Counted from the stretch's first letter, positions 23,539 through 31,674 are shown. The stretch is 62,607 nt of DNA from Bacteroides sp. (GCF_028690125.1 NZ_JAQVBV010000031.1:1-62607); one strand, 5' to 3'. Numbers and translations: made by a program. Notes: generated by a model from the letters alone, not told the origin.

Positions 23539-23669
23539 TTTACTATCTCCTTAATACAACGCTCACAGTAATACTGACCTTTTACTTTACGCAGCGGGCC
23601 GTGGGACCTTCGGCATACTTTACAGACAACCGTTTCTGTTTGAATTGGGTTAAACATTTTTTTGCTCAT
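23526..23669 (-). CDS. 47-residue zinc-ribbon protein
   Basis: A short gene between DnaB and primase. It begins MSKKMFNPIQTETVVCKVCR and has YYCERC later: two CxxC pairs 16 residues apart, a typical zinc ribbon. Start ATG overlaps the DnaB stop as TAATG, and its end overlaps the primase start by 13 bases, so it is firmly part of the operon. Possibly a primase or helicase accessory. Confidence 0.75.
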   Translation of the reverse strand: MSKKMFNPIQTETVVCKVCRRSHGPLRKVKGQYYCERCIKEIVKCYS

Positions 23670-24955
23670 TAAAACACATCCGTTCCGTCTGTAAATGTTT
23701 TTCGTGCTTCCTTTATTTTCTCTTGTTTCATTTCTTCTGGAGCAGAATCGTCCTCAGCTGGAATATAACTAAATATGCCGTTATCAATATCCCAAAAATA
23801 AGTGAGCTTTCCGTTTGTCGCTCCGTCCCTGTTCTTCTTTATCCCAAATTCTATCCCTGCACCACTTTGTCGCAAAGCAATTACCTTTGTAGCGTTCTGT
23901 GCAACACCGTCACTATCCCGAATATCTTCAAGTTCCGGCGTGCCACTTTCCCCTTCTTGCCTCACACCATTTCTGTTTGATTGGATTACAACAAGAATAG
24001 GTATACCTAACTCTAAACTCAATGACGATAAGTCCTCGCTTATGTTTGTTAGGCTTGTAGTTTTGTTGTCACCTTTCTTGTGTCGTTCATCTGACAGATA
24101 TGTTATACCGTCTACCCCGAGAATATCAAGTTTGTTTTCTAAAACAAATGTCCGAAGTTTTGACACAGTGACTTTGTTCCCAAACTCTCTAGGGGTAGCT
24201 ACCACAAAAGGCTTCTCTTCCTGCTTCAGCATTTCAATATAGCCCGAGTAGTTCTCTACAGGCTTACCTCGTAGTAATGCGGTATTAGAGAAGTTCTTCA
24301 ATGCGGTGTCAAATCTGTACCCTATCTTTACTGCTGACATCTCTGGACTAATATATCCCACTCTATACCCGATTGACCAGGCGTGGCAGAGTGATTTTGT
24401 AAGCACCCACGACTTACCTTGCCCCGTTCGTGCGAAGAATACAACAAACTCTTCACCTCTTGCCCACCCATTTATTATATCGTCAAGCTCTCTGAACCCA
24501 GTTGTTATGAACCACGGCTTTTCTGCGTTCAGCTTTTCCTCGTAGACCTTCAACCGTTCCTCTGCTTGTGTAATAATATTTGTGCCAACATTACCAGTTC
24601 TAGGCTGGAGTGTTTCCATTTGTGAGCGTAGATAGTCTACTGCGGCGACGGAATCTGTTTTCAACAACTCTGCAACTTTCTGCACGACCGTTACTGATTG
24701 ATAATACAGATGTTCCTCAAACAATGTGTCGAGCAGATATTTGTCAGACTCCGTAACCTCGACAATAGGAAACTCAGGAAAGCTTGATATAAATGTTTCT
24801 TTGTTTGGAACATTGCCATATGTTTTCCAATGGTCATAGATAAAGTTAAACTCTTTCTCATACCCCATAAAGTGTTCTTCAGCAAGACTATTTTTAGTTA
24901 TTAGTGTAATATCTTGGGTAGCGACAACCTTGTTTAACAACTGTATCGTTATCAT
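23669..24955 (-). CDS. dnaB: Replicative DnaB-family helicase
   Basis: A 428-residue helicase. An N-terminal helical domain is followed by a RecA fold with Walker A ARTGQGKS, Walker B ILGVDGITYL, PILVVIQSNRN (motif 3) and the FGIKKNRDGATNG arginine-finger region. It unwinds DNA at the phage fork and is loaded by the DnaC-like protein just upstream (ATGA overlap). Confidence 0.92.
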   Translation of the reverse strand: MITIQLLNKVVATQDITLITKNSLAEEHFMGYEKEFNFIYDHWKTYGNVPNKETFISSFPEFPIVEVTESDKYLLDTLFEEHLYYQSVTVVQKVAELLKTDSVAAVDYLRSQMETLQPRTGNVGTNIITQAEERLKVYEEKLNAEKPWFITTGFRELDDIINGWARGEEFVVFFARTGQGKSWVLTKSLCHAWSIGYRVGYISPEMSAVKIGYRFDTALKNFSNTALLRGKPVENYSGYIEMLKQEEKPFVVATPREFGNKVTVSKLRTFVLENKLDILGVDGITYLSDERHKKGDNKTTSLTNISEDLSSLSLELGIPILVVIQSNRNGVRQEGESGTPELEDIRDSDGVAQNATKVIALRQSGAGIEFGIKKNRDGATNGKLTYFWDIDNGIFSYIPAEDDSAPEEMKQEKIKEARKTFTDGTDVF

Positions 24956-25641
24956 CGGGCACCTCGCTTATCTATCCCGACTAATTCAATTCGTCTACTT
25001 TCGTTATACACCCTACTAGCAAGACGATTTCCTAATGCTGTGAAAATGCTGTTGTCTACTAAATTACCTGTGTAAATATTTGCTTTGCCCGCAAAAATAC
25101 GCTGGTCAATATAAGTAAGCAGGTTAGCGTGGTCATAATCTGACAGCTTAGTTGCGGCAATATCGTCCCATATTACAACATCTACACCGACTATTCTTGC
25201 TCTCAGCGTTTCAAACTCATGGTCACTATTCGAGATACCATCCCGTATCTTGAATAAGAAGGTGGGCACATTAACAAATATTCCCCTAACCCGAAATCCA
25301 TTACCTGCCCATATTTCATTAAAGTATTGTTGTAACAACTTGACCGCCCATGATGTTTTCCCATTACCAAAGTTCTTACTGCAAATATAAAGGTTGTGAC
25401 CATCTTCAACAAAACCAACAATCCCTTTCTTTATTTCCTGCAACTCAACAAACGCTTGATAATCTTGTTCTGGCGGAATTAATAATTGCTTGTACTGACG
25501 GTTCTTAGGTAAACCGCTTGTACTCATAAGAAAGTGCATTTCCATATACCGTATGCAACTATCTTTACATATCGGGCTATTGTACTTATCGCACACATCC
25601 TTGTACCAGCAATTTTTCCGATTGAATGTGTATTCGTACAT
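24952..25641 (-). CDS. dnaC: DnaC-like helicase loader ATPase
   Basis: A 229-residue protein. The N terminus has a cysteine group (CWYKDVCDKY, ICKDSC) that may bind metal. The AAA+ core has Walker A SKNFGNGKTS, Walker B DVVIWDDIA, sensor 1 (YTGNLVDN) and arginine-finger element LGNRLASRVY. It loads DnaB onto the origin melted by the initiator. Upstream wHTH protein overlaps by one base. Confidence 0.85.
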   Translation of the reverse strand: MYEYTFNRKNCWYKDVCDKYNSPICKDSCIRYMEMHFLMSTSGLPKNRQYKQLLIPPEQDYQAFVELQEIKKGIVGFVEDGHNLYICSKNFGNGKTSWAVKLLQQYFNEIWAGNGFRVRGIFVNVPTFLFKIRDGISNSDHEFETLRARIVGVDVVIWDDIAATKLSDYDHANLLTYIDQRIFAGKANIYTGNLVDNSIFTALGNRLASRVYNESRRIELVGIDKRGAR

Positions 25642-25955
25642 TAAGAAAGCTCCCAGGCTCTGCCGTACATACTTGATATAGTCTTTGAGTAGCCTGCTCG
25701 TCTTGCCTTAAGCATTTTGATGAAGTCAAATATTTCTTCTTTGCTTTCCGCAATCCAATAACCACCACCGCTTGTTTCTTTACTGCATATAGGGTGATGT
25801 TTACGAAGGCTTGATATTACAACCTTTAGTTCCCGTGGCTTAAGTTGTGTCTGAAAACACAGCTCCCTTTGCGGTATTGCATTGTTTCTGCCTTTGGGAA
25901 TGTGACTCAAAACTCGTTCCTTAAGTAAATCAAAGTAATCCCGGTTCTCTGTCAT
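25641..25955 (-). CDS. Winged-helix DNA-binding protein
   Basis: A 104-residue protein with a predicted winged helix: AIPQRELCFQTQLKPRELKV, then the wing HHPICSKETSGGGYWIA. ATG 25955 follows GGGGAGAG. It precedes the helicase loader and may help recruit it or regulate the operon. Confidence 0.65.
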   Translation of the reverse strand: MTENRDYFDLLKERVLSHIPKGRNNAIPQRELCFQTQLKPRELKVVISSLRKHHPICSKETSGGGYWIAESKEEIFDFIKMLKARRAGYSKTISSMYGRAWELS

Positions 25956-25969
25956 AAACAACTCTCCCC

Positions 25970-26596
25970 TTATCGTGTTAAATAATCAAATAGCACTGGG
26001 CCTAATACTTTAGATAATTCTTGACGGAAAATAACAATTAATTCTCGCATCTGCGGATGAGCGGCAGGGGAACCTCGCATTATGATAAAATGTCGCCATT
26101 CCCTTAAATTAGCTGTCATAATTATATCTGTTTTTAACGAGTTCGGCAAGACAGCTCTCGCTTCCTGAGCAGTACAACCGTCTTGTAGCATATTGAAATA
26201 TTCGGTTTCAGCACAAGCCATTGCAATCTCCCAATGCTTATATGCGTCCGTACCTTCTGTTAAATAGAATGGCTTGATGACAGTTATCTCACTACCGAAA
26301 TCTTCTTTAGCGTAATTGCAATATCGGGTGCTTTCTTGCGAATAGCTTGCAAGACGGTGACGGACAATCTCGTGAGATACACCTCTGTCACAGATAAACC
26401 TTACAGTAAACGAGAAGTGCTCCATAACGCTTTCGTGTCTATTCAAAGTAAGCCTTCTTATGAAATCCGCGGCACTATCTGCTGTAATTCGCCCTTCAGA
26501 CTTATAGCAGTTTCTTCCGCACAGCTCTAATTTCTTTAGGATTGCGTCATTGTCCAGTTTATCAATTATCTCTACACTCGGGTTCACTATTAACAT
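25970..26596 (-). CDS. thyX: Flavin-dependent thymidylate synthase
   Basis: About 208 residues. The ThyX signature is present as RHRLASYSQESTRY (RHRxxSxxxxSxR), with FAD-contact residues in ESVMEHFSFT and the substrate segment LREWRHFIIMR. It makes dTMP from dUMP with FADH2 and methylene-THF. ATG 26596 follows AAAGGAGAG. Coupled to the nucleotide pyrophosphatase gene upstream. Confidence 0.95.
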   Translation of the reverse strand: MLIVNPSVEIIDKLDNDAILKKLELCGRNCYKSEGRITADSAADFIRRLTLNRHESVMEHFSFTVRFICDRGVSHEIVRHRLASYSQESTRYCNYAKEDFGSEITVIKPFYLTEGTDAYKHWEIAMACAETEYFNMLQDGCTAQEARAVLPNSLKTDIIMTANLREWRHFIIMRGSPAAHPQMRELIVIFRQELSKVLGPVLFDYLTR

Positions 26597-27071
26597 TTGT
26601 TCTCTCCTTTGAATATTCATTTAGTTCTGGGTGCATAGAACAAGTGGCGATTGCACAGATTAAGTTCCACAAGACAGCTCGGTCGTGTCTTTCATTATTG
26701 TCCATTCTAATCCATTTTACATAGTGACGAAGAGCCGAATTAACGAAAGCTTGTAGTGGTATTCCTTTTTCCCAATTACGCTCACCATACTTCTTTGTGC
26801 CTTCTTCAAAATGGATACTTACTTCGATTGTTGCTGTTGAAAAATCACCGCCGAATACATTTTCAATCGCACATTGTAAAGCACGATATAACCCTTCTTT
26901 ATAGCCTGTTTGCATAAATTCATCAATACCTAAAAAGAAATCTCTGTGTACATCGGAGAATAAATTCGCAATTACTTTTAACGGGAGCAAATCCATTCTT
27001 CCTTTACCTTCTTGAATATCACGAACAGCCCCAGTTGAAAATTCTGTTCGTGAACCACTATCTTCAATCAC
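26562..27071 (-). CDS. DUF5664-type dNTP pyrophosphohydrolase (MazG-like)
   Basis: A 169-residue all-alpha protein. The segment HFEEGTKKYGERNWEKGIPL followed by SALRHYVKWIR is the DUF5664 signature. Members are described as dATP/dGTP diphosphohydrolases. The usual acidic segment before the last helix is changed to NNERHDRAV. Start GTG 27071 after GAGGTG. No PurZ partner is present, so there is no sign of a 2-aminoadenine genome. First gene behind P4, next to thyX: dNTP pool control. Confidence 0.7.
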   Translation of the reverse strand: MIEDSGSRTEFSTGAVRDIQEGKGRMDLLPLKVIANLFSDVHRDFFLGIDEFMQTGYKEGLYRALQCAIENVFGGDFSTATIEVSIHFEEGTKKYGERNWEKGIPLQAFVNSALRHYVKWIRMDNNERHDRAVLWNLICAIATCSMHPELNEYSKERTNVNSEPECRDN

Positions 27072-27103
27072 ATTTAAGCACCTCTCTCTTTTCGTTTTTA
27101 TTC

Positions 27104-27141
27104 TACATAATAATATATTGAATATTTTTGCATTCCTTAAA
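27104..27141 (-). promoter_or_regulatory. Middle promoter motif, copy P4
   Basis: Minus-strand TTTAAGGA, 11 bases, TTCAATATATTAT. The TAA is the stop of the initiator gene. It drives the DUF5664, thyX, loader, DnaB and primase operon. Confidence 0.8.
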
Positions 27142-27967
27142 ACTTAATTAAATTTCCGTGTTCATCTTTTGCTAAAACTTCTTGGACTTCTTTAACTGAT
27201 TTTACTTCCCTGCCTGCTGTGTTGTCAAATGATGGTCGGGAAAAAGCTTGCTGTCTGTTCTTTTCCCAAGGTGCAATAATTTGTAGATAGCCTCCTGCGA
27301 TAGCCCCTGTTACTTTTTCGATTGCTAAATCAATATTGCCTTTCGTGTATGCTTTCAAATCATCTAAAATAATTTTCCACTGATTGGGCTGTAATCCTTT
27401 TTTCAACCGTATACTAAAGTACTCAAAGAGCTTATCCTTTAAATCCTCGTTTTGTGTAAAAGCACTAATCATAGCTTTCATTGTTACTATATCTTTAGCC
27501 TTGCTTTCTTTTTTAGTTTTAGTTACCGGGAATAAATTTTGGGTAAAATCTTCTTTGTTATTAGTCTTTGTTATATGCTTTGCTATATCCTCACTGGATT
27601 CAAGTATACCCCTACTTGTTTTCAGTGATACCCCCCCACTGTTTTCAAGTATACCCCCCACTGTTTTCAAGTATACCCCCTCGACAGGTACTAACCTTAA
27701 AATGCGTTTGTCTATTTCCATTGTTCCTTGCTTATATACTAATGTTATACTAACTAACTTCTTTTCTACTAAGGAACTAATTATTGCACTAACCCTATTT
27801 TTAGACAGCCCAAAAAACTCTGCAAAGTAAGCGTTGCTTGCAAAACATCCGTCCTCATTGTCTAAACTACTTATTTCAGCCAACATTACTTTTTCTTGGA
27901 TTGTAAGTTCTTTAGCTAACCATAAATCTCGCGGAATCCATATTCCCTTGAAAGCTCTTTCTTGCAT
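27137..27967 (-). CDS. Replication initiator / replisome organiser
   Basis: A 276-residue protein. Residues of about 5-85 form a helix-turn-helix (TIQEKVMLAEISSLDNEDG, then LSKNRVSAIISSLVEKKLV) like phage initiator proteins. The middle is a repetitive linker (GVYLKTVGG, ILENSGGVSLKT, RGILESS) whose DNA is four 22-bp iterons. The C-terminal half (about 170-235) is helical and DnaD-like. As in lambda O, the origin probably lies in its own gene. It has its own sigma-70-like promoter and a structured leader. Confidence 0.75.
   Translation of the reverse strand: MQERAFKGIWIPRDLWLAKELTIQEKVMLAEISSLDNEDGCFASNAYFAEFFGLSKNRVSAIISSLVEKKLVSITLVYKQGTMEIDKRILRLVPVEGVYLKTVGGILENSGGVSLKTSRGILESSEDIAKHITKTNNKEDFTQNLFPVTKTKKESKAKDIVTMKAMISAFTQNEDLKDKLFEYFSIRLKKGLQPNQWKIILDDLKAYTKGNIDLAIEKVTGAIAGGYLQIIAPWEKNRQQAFSRPSFDNTAGREVKSVKEVQEVLAKDEHGNLIKF
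27598..27683. repeat. Four 22-bp iterons inside the initiator gene (candidate origin)
   Basis: The unit CAAGTATACCCCCCACTG plus a TTTT spacer recurs with TATACCCC (or GATACCCC) at 27605, 27628, 27650 and 27672, spaced 23, 22 and 22 bases, about two helical turns. They encode the repetitive linker of the initiator protein. An arrangement like the lambda O origin is the simplest reading. Confidence 0.75.
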
Positions 27968-27997
27968 TTCGTTCTCCTCGTTTCGTCTAAAGATATT

Positions 27998-28038
27998 AAA
28001 AGGTACAAGCGAGTTCGTGGCTCAATCTTGTACCTTTT
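27998..28038 (-). promoter_or_regulatory. Terminator-like hairpin in the initiator leader
   Basis: In the minus-strand RNA a perfect 12-bp stem (AAAAGGTACAAG with CTTGTACCTTTT) closes a loop containing GAGCCACGAACTC. It is followed by TTAATATCTTT and lies about 30 bases before the initiator ATG. Upstream leader segments at 28063-28077 are complementary to the loop, so it may act as an attenuator or pseudoknot switch. Confidence 0.65.
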
Positions 28039-28094
28039 TGTAGTAATTATTAGTTTATTTTAGAACTCTACCACGAATAGAAGTCCTTGGCTAA

Positions 28095-28123
28095 AGTATA
28101 ATCATATAAGCAAACTAAATCAA
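28095..28123 (-). promoter_or_regulatory. Sigma-70-like promoter of the initiator gene
   Basis: TTGATT, 17 bases, TATACT on the minus strand. It lies at the end of the upstream gene and gives a leader of about 120 bases. Confidence 0.65.
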
Positions 28124-28428
28124 CGGCTTTTCTTCATCATATCCATTGCTAATTCTACTTGCTTATCTACCTCAGCATTAACGGTGTCCCAAAGCTGTTC
28201 TCTTTCATGGACTAAATCTTCCTCAGAAAGAATACTCGGAACAGCCCTTTCTTCTATGTACTCAAAAGTAAAGAAGTTATCCTTGAGTTTTATGGACAGC
28301 CTGCTATGGGCTTCAATTTTAGTTGTTGTGGCAAAGTGTGTGTCAGGCGGGAGTTCTGGTCTACCTACGCTTGGCTCTTCACCTTCGTAGCACGGTTCGT
28401 TTTTCGGGTCGGTCATAAAATTTGTCAT
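28120..28428 (-). CDS. Unknown phage protein
   Basis: A 102-residue acidic protein (MTNFMTDPKNEPCYEGEEPS) with a beta-rich middle (SRLSIKLKDNFFTFEYIEER) and a helical tail. Shine-Dalgarno AGGTGAG. Two bases from the upstream gene. Conserved phage family of unknown role; a ssDNA-linked role has no direct support here. Confidence 0.65.
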   Translation of the reverse strand: MTNFMTDPKNEPCYEGEEPSVGRPELPPDTHFATTTKIEAHSRLSIKLKDNFFTFEYIEERAVPSILSEEDLVHEREQLWDTVNAEVDKQVELAMDMMKKSR

Positions 28429-28430
28429 TA

Positions 28431-28844
28431 CTACTCACCTTTCTTTTTCTTCAATATACGAAGTGTGGTTATAATTTTAGTTTCTTTAGCGGGCATAACG
28501 GCCGTGGCGTCAATCTCTTTATTGTAGATTGCATTTTCAAGGGCGTCCATATCAACATATTCTTTCTTTTTTATGATGCCTTTTACTCCTAATGCCTTGA
28601 GTATTTCAATAAGCCGCGGCTCGTTGAAGCTTTCTCTTTTACTTTCAGAGACCGCAGCTACCCAATCCCCGGCGATAAAGCGGTCAGTTTTTAACTGCCC
28701 CATATAATCTTTGATTTTAGCGTTTTCGCTCTCGGCAATTTCCTCTAAATCTTTAAGCTCGGTCTTGTGTTCTTTGTACGAAGGAATAAGCTCCATCAAG
28801 TTGTCTTTCAAACTTTGTAGGATTGCTTCTGCCTTAGTGTTCAT
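28431..28844 (-). CDS. Unknown helical phage protein
   Basis: A 137-residue protein starting MNTKAEAILQSLKDNLMEL; an N-terminal coiled-coil-like helix (residues 10-50) precedes a small mixed domain with FNEPRLIEILKALGVKGII. AAAAGGGGG precedes the ATG. First gene behind P5. Confidence 0.65.
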   Translation of the reverse strand: MNTKAEAILQSLKDNLMELIPSYKEHKTELKDLEEIAESENAKIKDYMGQLKTDRFIAGDWVAAVSESKRESFNEPRLIEILKALGVKGIIKKKEYVDMDALENAIYNKEIDATAVMPAKETKIITTLRILKKKKGE

Positions 28845-28868
28845 ATTTCTGCCCCCTTTTAGTTTTTC

Positions 28869-28908
28869 TTACTCATATAATATATTGAAATTTATGAATT
28901 TCCTTAAA
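28869..28908 (-). promoter_or_regulatory. Middle promoter motif, copy P5
   Basis: Minus-strand TTTAAGGA, 11 bases, TTCAATATATTAT. The TAA is the stop of the HTH gene at 28904. It drives 28844 to 28120. Confidence 0.8.
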
Positions 28909-29206
28909 CATCTTTCTTCTTTTTACGCTTGCCCCAAAAATTAACTGTATAAGCTCCCATTACACCTTTCTTACCGTGGGGTAGCCATTTTTTGAAAGCT
29001 ACTATCTTTGGCAAATCTTCTACTTTCCAATATCTTGTTTGTCTTGGCCCGCAACTTTCAAACATCGGCAGTTCTGGGGTGTCTGCTGGTTTGTCAAAAC
29101 CGCCGTAGTACCATTTGTACCAAATATTGATTGTCGGAACAGACACATCTAAATACTGGCTAAGTTTAATCGCATTAATATATTTTTCTGATTGGAATTT
29201 ACTCAT
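28904..29206 (-). CDS. Helix-turn-helix DNA-binding protein (MerR/excisionase-like fold)
   Basis: A 100-residue protein. KYINAIKLSQYLDVSVPTIN is a helix-turn-helix followed by WYKWYYGGF and TRYWKVEDLPKI, the wing typical of DNA-binding excisionase-like folds. The C terminus is basic (GKRKKKKD). ATG 29206 follows AAAGGAGAG. No integrase exists, so it is probably a regulator. Confidence 0.65.
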   Translation of the reverse strand: MSKFQSEKYINAIKLSQYLDVSVPTINIWYKWYYGGFDKPADTPELPMFESCGPRQTRYWKVEDLPKIVAFKKWLPHGKKGVMGAYTVNFWGKRKKKKDV

Positions 29207-29420
29207 TATTTTTCTCTCCTTTAAGTGTAACATCTGCGGTTAAATATTCATCCACTAATGTCATACTAATAATAGATATAAACCCGTGTTTATTAGACAA
29301 CTTTTTTACGAGGTCATCAGAATCCTTTAGATTGAAGCTACCCTTTGCTTCGACAAACAGACTTCCTACACCCCCGCCTGTTTTGAATGTTACTAAATAT
29401 AGTTTTGTTTTAGTTCCCAT
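29199..29420 (-). CDS. Small unknown protein
   Basis: A 73-residue protein (MGTKTKLYLVTFKTGGGVGS) with an alternating beta pattern. ATG 29420 follows GAGGAGG, inside the end of the upstream gene. Function unknown. Confidence 0.65.
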   Translation of the reverse strand: MGTKTKLYLVTFKTGGGVGSLFVEAKGSFNLKDSDDLVKKLSNKHGFISIISMTLVDEYLTADVTLKGEKNNE

Positions 29421-29982
29421 TGTATATAACCTCCTCAATTCTTGTAATGTTGCCCTGTAACCCTAAATGTGACACATCACCAGTTCTTAATACTTTGTTT
29501 GAGAGTTTATCCTCGTCTACGATAAATTCAACGATATTGCCCGATATGCTGGCGTATTGATTGTGTGTATCAGTATGTATGTCTTGCTTAATGTCCCCAA
29601 CTATTACGCTAATCTCTCGCGAATTATCTAAGGTCAATATGAACTCTTTGCCCACTTTGTGCGAATAATATGTTCCCATCGCTACAATATACTTGTTATT
29701 GAACTTTCTTAGCCCATTTTCATCAGTTGTTGCCAATCTTTGCAGAGCATATTGTTTCGAGGTTTCATCTGTTATCGTTCTGTAATCCATAAAAGTTTTA
29801 AAACTGCCCTTTGTTGCTTTTGGCAATTCATAATCAATGTAGTTTTGTCGGTTACCGGCATAGATAACCTTAACTTGGGGGTTCTCAGCTTTTGGGGAAG
29901 TAAAAGTATAAGGTACAAATAGTTCTACAATTACCCCTATAACCACAATCAACGGCAATAAAAGTTTACCTTGCTTATCCAT
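29410..29982 (-). CDS. Membrane-anchored exported protein
   Basis: A 190-residue protein. Residues 6-27 are a hydrophobic segment (LLLPLIVVIGVIVELFV), a membrane anchor or signal. The outside part is beta-rich with YIVAMGTYYSHKVGKEF and GDIKQDIHTDTHN, reminiscent of 3D/double-psi barrel wall-associated domains. AGGAGATG precedes the ATG. Possibly a cell-envelope function such as superinfection exclusion. Confidence 0.55.
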   Translation of the reverse strand: MDKQGKLLLPLIVVIGVIVELFVPYTFTSPKAENPQVKVIYAGNRQNYIDYELPKATKGSFKTFMDYRTITDETSKQYALQRLATTDENGLRKFNNKYIVAMGTYYSHKVGKEFILTLDNSREISVIVGDIKQDIHTDTHNQYASISGNIVEFIVDEDKLSNKVLRTGDVSHLGLQGNITRIEEVIYNGN

Positions 29983-29994
29983 TAAATCATCTCC

Positions 29995-31635
29995 TTAGCT
30001 TAACAGATAGTCAATCATCTGTGCTTTATTTTGGATTGTCTTGCCATCTACTAACATATCAGCCATTGCACCTTTTTGATAAACAAGTTCCTCTATGCGT
30101 TCATCAATCGTATCCTTACAGACAAGCGTAACAATGTTTACCGTTGAAGTTGTACCGATACGATGGGCACGGTCTTCTGCTTGTTCTTTATTAGCCCTGT
30201 TCCATGGGCTGTCTAAGAAGATAACTGTTGTTCCTGCTGTTAGTGTAAGGCCTGTACCCATAGCCCCGATAGTGCCTATGATACATTTGCACTCGGTTGT
30301 GTACATAAATTTGTCCTGCTCTGCCACTCTATCTTTAGTTTCACCCGTAATGATTGCCGGGCTGTACTTAGCTAATCGGGCATACGCCCTATTTGTCATT
30401 TCTGTCCAGTTACTAAAAATAATGCACTTCTCGTCATTGGCAACAAGTTCCTCTACAATTTCTTCAAGCCTGTCAAGCTTTGCACTCTCATTAACCGCTG
30501 TGCTAAGGATATCAGTGCTTGCTGTTGCCTGTCTTAACCGAATAAGTTGGGCCAACGGGTTAGGGCTGACAGCAATTTTATCAATATTAGCTCGGATTTC
30601 TTCGGACACTTCTTTATATATTTTTTCCTGAGATTTGGACATTTCAACATATTCAGTTGTGTGTAGTTTTTCTGGTAAATCAAGTACATCTTTTTTCAAT
30701 CTCCTAAGCATAATGTCGTTAAGATTAGATTGAAGCTGGTCTAAATTACGATAGCCAACAATTTCATATCCCCCAAACCCGCCCATTACACAGTAGTGGT
30801 TTCTAAAAGAGTAGAAAGTGTTGCTTTCATAGCCAAGCCATTTAAGCACAATGTACAAATCCATCGGATTGTTCATCAAAGGAGTGCCTGACAGAGCTAT
30901 CTTTGTTTCTCCCCTTACCTTCAAAAGTGCTTTACCTTGCTGTGAGGTTGGGTTTTTGCACTTGTGAATTTCGTCCATTATAACCATATTGATATTGCCT
31001 AAACTAATTTGTTTTTGGATAGCAGCTACCATCTGCTCGCTTCTGAGGCTTTCAACATTCGTGATTAAGAAATAAGCGTCCGGCAGATTAACAATATCAA
31101 AGATTTTATCTTCGGTACTTTTTATTACTTTTCTGCCCTTACGATTAATTCTTGAACCTAAAATCTTGCATTTTTCATTGGAATGCGTCGCAACTTCGCT
31201 CTCCCAGTTCCATTTTAGCCCATTAACGCCGCATATAATCAAACAATGCTTGTAGCCATACATTTGTTTCCTTGCAACTGCTATGTCAATAGATTGTTTA
31301 GTTTTGCCTAATCCTTGCTCGTCCCCTAACAAAAATCTGTCTTTCTTCAAGCCGTATTCAAAGCCCTCAACCTGATGTTGAAACGGGTTCGTCTTGAATT
31401 GAAAACTTTCTGGGGCGATTGTTTTGACAGCTGACCTTGTTTGTTCACCTAAAATAGTTACTTCGTATTTATCAAAGCAGTTCAAGAGTTTTCCCAAGCG
31501 TCTTACTGGTATAACCCAACATTTCTCTTTGGCGTCCCATTTTCTGTTTGGCTGTCCTCTGAGAATGTTGACTATATCCATATTAAAGTCAAATTTGACT
31601 AAGGCATCTTCACCTGTGACTCTAATAGTAATCAT
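29995..31635 (-). CDS. SNF2-family DNA helicase/ATPase
   Basis: A 546-residue SF2 translocase. Motif I is GDEQGLGKTKQ, motif II MDEIHKCKN, motif III ALSGTPLMNN, then motif V GTGLTLTAG and VI AEDRAHRIGTTSTVNI. A small N-terminal HARP-like domain (about 1-75) has PNRKWDAKEKCWVIPVRRL, found in SMARCAL1-like annealing helicases. It is the first gene behind a near-consensus promoter, so it is likely made early with host polymerase. Roles could be fork remodelling. Confidence 0.9.
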   Translation of the reverse strand: MITIRVTGEDALVKFDFNMDIVNILRGQPNRKWDAKEKCWVIPVRRLGKLLNCFDKYEVTILGEQTRSAVKTIAPESFQFKTNPFQHQVEGFEYGLKKDRFLLGDEQGLGKTKQSIDIAVARKQMYGYKHCLIICGVNGLKWNWESEVATHSNEKCKILGSRINRKGRKVIKSTEDKIFDIVNLPDAYFLITNVESLRSEQMVAAIQKQISLGNINMVIMDEIHKCKNPTSQQGKALLKVRGETKIALSGTPLMNNPMDLYIVLKWLGYESNTFYSFRNHYCVMGGFGGYEIVGYRNLDQLQSNLNDIMLRRLKKDVLDLPEKLHTTEYVEMSKSQEKIYKEVSEEIRANIDKIAVSPNPLAQLIRLRQATASTDILSTAVNESAKLDRLEEIVEELVANDEKCIIFSNWTEMTNRAYARLAKYSPAIITGETKDRVAEQDKFMYTTECKCIIGTIGAMGTGLTLTAGTTVIFLDSPWNRANKEQAEDRAHRIGTTSTVNIVTLVCKDTIDERIEELVYQKGAMADMLVDGKTIQNKAQMIDYLLS

Positions 31636-31674
31636 TTTCGTTTCCCCTTTCGTGTCGTTTTTCTTCTTGTATTC

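Noticed and set aside
26562..27071. MazZ as evidence for a 2-aminoadenine (Z) genome
   Set aside because: No PurZ or Z-type polymerase partner is present, and the modification genes point to 7-deazaguanine.
28904..29206. Excisionase as sign of a temperate phage
   Set aside because: Only the DNA-binding fold is similar. No integrase, repressor or attachment site was seen, so a general regulator is more likely.
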